Of a stretch of DNA of 64,000 nucleotides, positions 59,471 to 64,000 are shown in pieces. The notes beneath the pieces were generated by a model. The model was not told the origin of the DNA. It made no database searches and was given only the letters and a program-made list of their open reading frames with translations. This DNA comes from Cyclaneusma minus (Eukaryota; Ascomycota; Leotiomycetes; Marthamycetales; Marthamycetaceae): assembly GCA_037179335.1 (NCBI GenBank), contig JAKZHN010000006.1, forward strand, positions 1,612,001-1,676,000, read 5' to 3'. The stretch's first letter is position 1. Each line of letters starts with the position of its first letter. Both the position numbers and the translations under genes were made by a program.

Positions 59471-59749
59471 CTCGCGACGTAAACTAGTGTGTAGTAGCGT
59501 GGTTGGGGAGCCAATTGAATTAATAGAATCAGCTTGCTTCTGCCAATAAGGAACGATTTGAACAGTGCGAGTAAATACCTGAGGCTATTGCAAGTGATTA
59601 ACGTGCTATTGATGTCATTTAAGCTCTCTTTGGAAGCGTTTGGATTGGCCACTCGGATTAATCCGTAAGACACATTCTCCGATTAAGCGAATCTGTAGCT
59701 TATTTAGGAAATGGGCCCCGCACTACTACACACTAGTTTACGTCGCGAG
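59471..59749. mobile_element. 279-bp MITE with 29-bp TIRs and TA target site
   Basis: CTCGCGACGTAAACTAGTGT followed by GTAGTAGCG at 59471-59499 is the inverse of 59721-59749 with one mismatch (C/T at position 28). Both ends are flanked by TA (59469-59470 and 59750-59751), consistent with Tc1/mariner-type insertion. The interior is moderately AT-rich and non-coding. The TIRs are nearly identical and carry no RIP-like damage, so it is young compared with elements in the AT block. The peptide YYTLVYVAS appears in frames at both ends because of the TIR. Confidence 0.82.
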
Positions 59750-61922
59750 TAGGGAAGTGGACATTCAAAGCCGCACCGATCTTCCCGCCCCACGTGAACC
59801 CGACGCTGGCCGTCGATTCTTCGGGTGCCTGAAAGCACAAAACCGAGATGATTGATTGATGCCCAGGACAAACACGAAAGGAAAACTTGTCCCTACCTGA
59901 CCCTTCTCCGAAAGCCGAGATGGATGTCAGATCTCAAATTTGCAGGCTCAATTGATGAGAGCGAGCGAGGCCATAGCGGCGGTGAACCGATCATCTCTGG
60001 GCTGATGCAAGGCGAGCGCTGAGCGCAACATGTCGTCGTTTTTGGGATGGGAGGATAGCTGATAACGATAAGAAATTGACTTTTGCCGCACGCACTTCAA
60101 GGTTAAGGTTGAGGTGTGGCTTGACTGTGGCTGATGTTGACGTTTGAAGCCACACTTGAACTCTGAAGATGTTGTCGACGCCCGCATTTCTGCTTCACAT
60201 CAACAACTTCACCCAGAAGGCCATCTCTCTCGATCTTCAGCGCCAGCACCGCTCGAAATGATTCCCTGTACACGTTAGCATATTTTCTTGGTGTCAAGCT
60301 CCAGGGAAAGAACGACAACACCATCTCGCCATCTCGCCATTGCTGAGCTTGCAGTCTGACAGCCAGCAGCCAGCAAGTCTCACCACCCATCGATCACCAC
60401 TCTCTTTCAGTTTTCACTCATCCATTGACGGACCAGAATGCACGCAAATCGCACATAGCCAAGGTCCTCAAAATTCTCAACGATCCGGACGATGAGGCTT
60501 CTTATTTTCCGTTGCAATCTCAATTCAACACCGGACATCATGGTCGATCCTCTCGAGTCAGTTCAGATCTCGGTCCAAGACCGTGCTCCCTATTTGATGC
60601 CAAATTCCCGTTTCCCCCACGGCCCAGCAGCATGCATCTCCAACGTGTTTCGTTTGATCGTTTCCCGGATTTCTCATCGCAGGATCAACAGCCTCGGCAC
60701 ATCATGTTTGATGTTCTGCCTTCCCGAAACCTTCCAACTTTCCAGATTTTCAGTCCAATCCAGATTTACCGCAAGACCACCTGCCCGATTCATCCAGATG
60801 CAGTAAACTGGAAATCGGACATCTGGTGACATTCGCTTCAATTCTAGGAGTGGTGTGGTATACGCAATACGTACATGAAACTACGTCTACGATGACGAGA
60901 AGGAGGGTGGATGCAGCGCTGCATCGTCTGTGGGTGGACTTTACGATCGCATTATGCTGTGCAGCTGTGTCGGGTCAGCACAATTCCACATTCCGGCTCA
61001 CCTCAACCCCGACATCAGTTCGGCACGGTAAGGCTGCGATGTGACACAATGCGCCCTTCTCAGCTGTCGCTGTACGATCAAGTGGTGTGTACGGTGTGGC
61101 TTCCCAACAAGTGCTGAGACCGAGACACCGAGACGCTTTCAAGTTGTGAGCCATCTGCCAAGTCGGCAAGGGACAAATCACGTGATTTTGCACAAAAATA
61201 CAACCAGAAGACAACAAGAAAAACAAAGTCTTGGTCTTTCAGAGAGCATAACGAAATCGAAAGTCGGATTTCGGACTGCAAAGATTAGGGTATATACAAG
61301 GATGATCCAGGAGTACTTTCATATGTTCCAAAATTCCAAGACGGGAAGAAAATAAGAAACGCCTATCCATGCCAGGAGCACGCCATACCCAAGACGCCGA
61401 GTATTGCAGTACACCGGTGTTTCTCCCGTCGGTTTGGAATTGCCCCAAAACGCCAGATCGAAATGCCAATAATGCTGGGATGCTGCATTCTTTGCTGCAC
61501 GCGTGATGTCTCGAGTCATCCAGGTCGGCTGATGATTCTGGACTTCCAGTCAATGTCCTGAGGATGCGAAAGAAGGAGTCCGTGTGATTTCAAGACGAAA
61601 GACGTGATTGCTTGTTGAAGTGTGTGTGAATGTTGGAAGAGGACTCAAGTCCGCCAATCGAGGCCGGGGTGAGATGATGCGTCGCATCACTGATTTTCGA
61701 GAACGAGGAAGATGCTCAGGAATCGACCTGTCGGGAAGGCTCTGCCTCCACCGGATGGATTAAGTATCTCGTAGGTTGTAGAGGTCGCAGATCTCCTGGT
61801 GTCTTCGCTTTGTCGTCGAATTCCTTCCGTAAACTGTCTCCCTGTTAGCAGCTCATCTCTCTTTCCAAAAAAACCATCGGGAGGACTCACCATAATTCAT
61901 ATTCCCAACTTTCCAAGTCATC
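59750..61922. other. Intergenic stretch with only unsupported frames
   Basis: A 134-codon plus-strand frame (60425-60829, beginning MTDQNARKSHIAKVLKILND) is the best candidate. It has no recognised domain, low hydrophobic periodicity and competes with an overlapping frame. Its composition would also fit an exon or a 5' region. Nothing else is recognised. Confidence 0.3.
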
Positions 61923-62264
61923 TCAAAATTCACCATCAACCAAACTCTCCCAACTCCTGCGTCTCCTCATCTTGCCCCCATTCACACCTCCATTTGCCCC
62001 CGTTCCATATCCACTCGCACTCCCACCATACCCCAAAAGTCCTCCATCGTCCCCATGCGCAGTAACCTTAGGCTGCTTAGGTCTCGTCTCAAACGAATCC
62101 CAAGCTGGGAAAATGATCATAGACACTACTTTGACAGTGGACACGGTGATTTTGTAGACGTTGGTGCGTTTTAGTTGTTTGGCGCGCGTTTGCATGCGTT
62201 GGCGCAGTTTGGAGCGCAGCACGGGGAGGTATTGGGGGTTGCGGGTGGCGAAGTTCTCAAACAT
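61923..62264 (-). CDS. Small uncharacterised protein with one hydrophobic segment
   Basis: A 113-residue frame. I choose the internal start MFENFATRNPQYLPVLRSKL rather than the upstream methionine at 62609. The preceding sequence encodes only Ser/Pro/His-rich residues typical of a translated 5' untranslated region. Residues 15-35 are strongly basic (RSKLRQRMQTRAKQLKR). Residues ~38-55 are hydrophobic (ITVSTVKVVSMIIFPAWD) and could be a membrane or membrane-proximal segment. A glycine-rich stretch (GYGGSASGYGTGANGG) precedes a basic RRRRSWESLVDG end. The compact, gene-like composition and ordered features favour a real gene. The family is not recognised. Confidence 0.5.
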   Translation of the reverse strand: MFENFATRNPQYLPVLRSKLRQRMQTRAKQLKRTNVYKITVSTVKVVSMIIFPAWDSFETRPKQPKVTAHGDDGGLLGYGGSASGYGTGANGGVNGGKMRRRRSWESLVDGEF

Positions 62265-64000
62265 TTTGGCGGTTGGGTGAGGGGATCGTGGGTGGTTGTG
62301 ATGGGGGATTGGAGGGAGATGAGTTGGTGGTGAGGTGGATTCGAGGTTGGGGGAGGAGAACGTCAGGTGATGTGACTTGGAGAGTGAGTGGTCGAGTCTT
62401 GGGAGAGCGAGAGACTCGATGAGCTGCAGCTGGGGAAGAAGGGCGAAGACGTGGGGTTTTGTCCTGCTCGATAAGGGTCTTGAGACTGGAGCACGCACTA
62501 AAAAATAACGAAAGTCTGGGCGCCGGAGAGTGGAGTGGGGATGCGATCGGAGGAGGGATGTTGTGTTGAGATATGCTGCCCGCTCTGCTCTGACTCTGCT
62601 CTGTGCCACTCGAGAAAGTCAATTCCAAGGCGTGGGAGATGGTTCTTGATATATACGAGCAAGTTACGTGGTACTGATCTAAGAAACTAGTAAGTAAGTG
62701 CGGGCACTACTGTTTAGCTACTTGTAGTGTGCAGCATTGGTGCTTAATTGGGCAGTTCCTGTGGCTTGGGGACGGCATGAATTGCACGGGGACGAATGAT
62801 GAGAGATGGTGTGTTTTTCCCGGGTTCGACTTCGTGCGAGCGTGCTCTCACATCATTCGAAGGGTGCCCCGGGGGTGTTTCCTTGGAATTTGCTTGGTCC
62901 GGAGGGGGGTGTCTGGGCATTCGGCCTTGAGAATTGTTCGGAATTGGCATAATAAGCTTTGCATGTAGTTTAAGGCACGCACTATGCAGTATTTTTCGGG
63001 TGTGACTGGTTCCTTGCTAGGCCATGTCATCATCGGATTGGTGAACGATTTCGACATATTTTCCATCTTGGCTTAGTTGGTTTGAAATACTAGGGCAAGG
63101 GGCAGGGGTATGGAGGGCTGATGGTGTGGTGGGGAGAGTGAGGATAGCTTCAAGTTGAGATGAATTCACAGCTGCCCGGTGGCTGTTTCAATGTTCTAAG
63201 AAAGGGTGTGTGGGTTTATGGGTGAAAGTGGGCATGGGGGAGATGCACTCCGCAAATAAGATTCGCAAAAACGGGTCGATGTAGCTGTTCGTACATACAT
63301 GTATCCGTCCTACCAGGTACAGAAACATCCATACATCATGTTTCTCAAGTTTAGACCTGGTGTGGTTGCTGACGGCCGTTTGATAGCAGCACAGCTCAAC
63401 CGCCACGAAAAACTGCAGGTACAGGTAAACAGTGTTGACTGTGCCTAATTCGAACTCATCCAAATTCCCAAATTAGCATTTGGTCCTTGCCCTAATACGA
63501 TTATTACAAACAAATATGTTCCGGCACGGTTTCTATTTTCCAACACTAACCGGGTACAGTGAGGTTCGAAGTCATCTTGGCGGGGTTCGCGGTGGAGAAA
63601 TGCCGTTTATGCGCCTTACCCGCTTCGGCCTAGCCTGCTGCGTGGCCGATGCAGAATAAGCGTCTGACCTCAGCATTGGGACGGTGGTGCCGGCTTGGGG
63701 AATTCTTGTTTGTCGGAACATCATTTCTTGAACAATGAACTGCCAAAAAAGAGACATCGTGTGGAAAAGAATGTTGTGCGGATATGCGCATGAAATTGCG
63801 ATGTGTACTGCGGCGGTGGGTGCTGGATGAGGGAACTGGGAGGTGAACCGTGAAGGGAGGAAGTTCAAATGCGGAGTGGTGATGGGAGGGTTGGTGGATG
63901 GTGAATGGTGCGGATGATGATGGATTGACGAATGGAACGTCAGGATTGCGAATAGCTTCATCACGAGGGTGATTTCGGCGATCGACAGATAGGTTTTCAG
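62265..64000. other. Right end of window, no supported gene
   Basis: The first ~350 bases are probably the 5' region of the small minus-strand gene. Frames at 62848-63066, 63188-63463 and 63572-63964 (minus) show no domain or splice support. The last begins with a signal-peptide-like MMKLFAILTF but continues as low-complexity His/Pro sequence. Confidence 0.4.

Noticed and set aside
60425..60829. 134-codon plus-strand gene candidate
   Set aside because: No domain, splice support or composition advantage over the overlapping frame. Mentioned only within the intergenic entry.
63572..63964. 130-codon minus-strand frame with signal-like start
   Set aside because: Low-complexity His/Pro/Thr sequence after the first ten residues and no recognisable motif.

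Overview
The window looks like a filamentous ascomycete (Pezizomycotina) nuclear chromosome. GC-balanced gene islands carry genes with short GT...CTAAC/CTAAT...AG introns (about 40-95 bp). They alternate with extremely AT-rich blocks that contain retrotransposons riddled with C-to-T/G-to-A mutations (RIP-like). The proteins I can recognise are a rhodopsin-domain integral membrane protein, nucleoporin Nup37, a DUF6594 protein, a PP28/PDAP1-family phosphoprotein and a DHA1-type MFS transporter. All are ordinary fungal genes. I see no rRNA gene, CRISPR array or biosynthetic cluster.

Layout. 1-4870: AT-rich block with two decayed Copia polymerase regions and a GC-tipped hAT-like MITE with an 8-bp target-site duplication. 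4870-17000: gene island with the rhodopsin-like gene (5285-6819, minus), a stretch with nested inverted repeats near 9 kb, NUP37 (10157-12280, minus), a DUF6594 gene (13760-14827, minus) and a probable pseudogene (16086-16960). 17000-17760: degenerate ~340-bp tandem repeat units. 17870-48110: a 30-kb AT-rich block holding two Ty3/Gypsy chromovirus-type ruins (23.4-30.0 and 41.6-44.4 kb), two further TIR elements, several minisatellites, tRNA-like remnants and GC-rich islets. 48130-51830: eleven more units of the same tandem repeat. 51830-64000: second gene island with a CxxC-pair protein, PP28, the MFS transporter, a 279-bp MITE and a small conserved-looking protein.

The main structural observation is that the AT-rich block interrupts a ~340-bp tandem array, with homologous units on both sides. 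A block of silenced retroelements has therefore grown inside a satellite-like array. Whether this is a pericentromere or an ordinary AT isochore cannot be decided from sequence alone. The protein-coding genes show no operon-like or pathway link to each other. The novelty lies in the repeats: a TIR element containing RNA polymerase III box motifs, hAT-like elements, a three-copy GGAGCT-repeat module and a GpC-biased pattern of surviving G and C.

Exon boundaries were deduced by hand from reading-frame continuity and splice consensus. Repeat boundaries in the AT block are approximate unless a target-site duplication is quoted.
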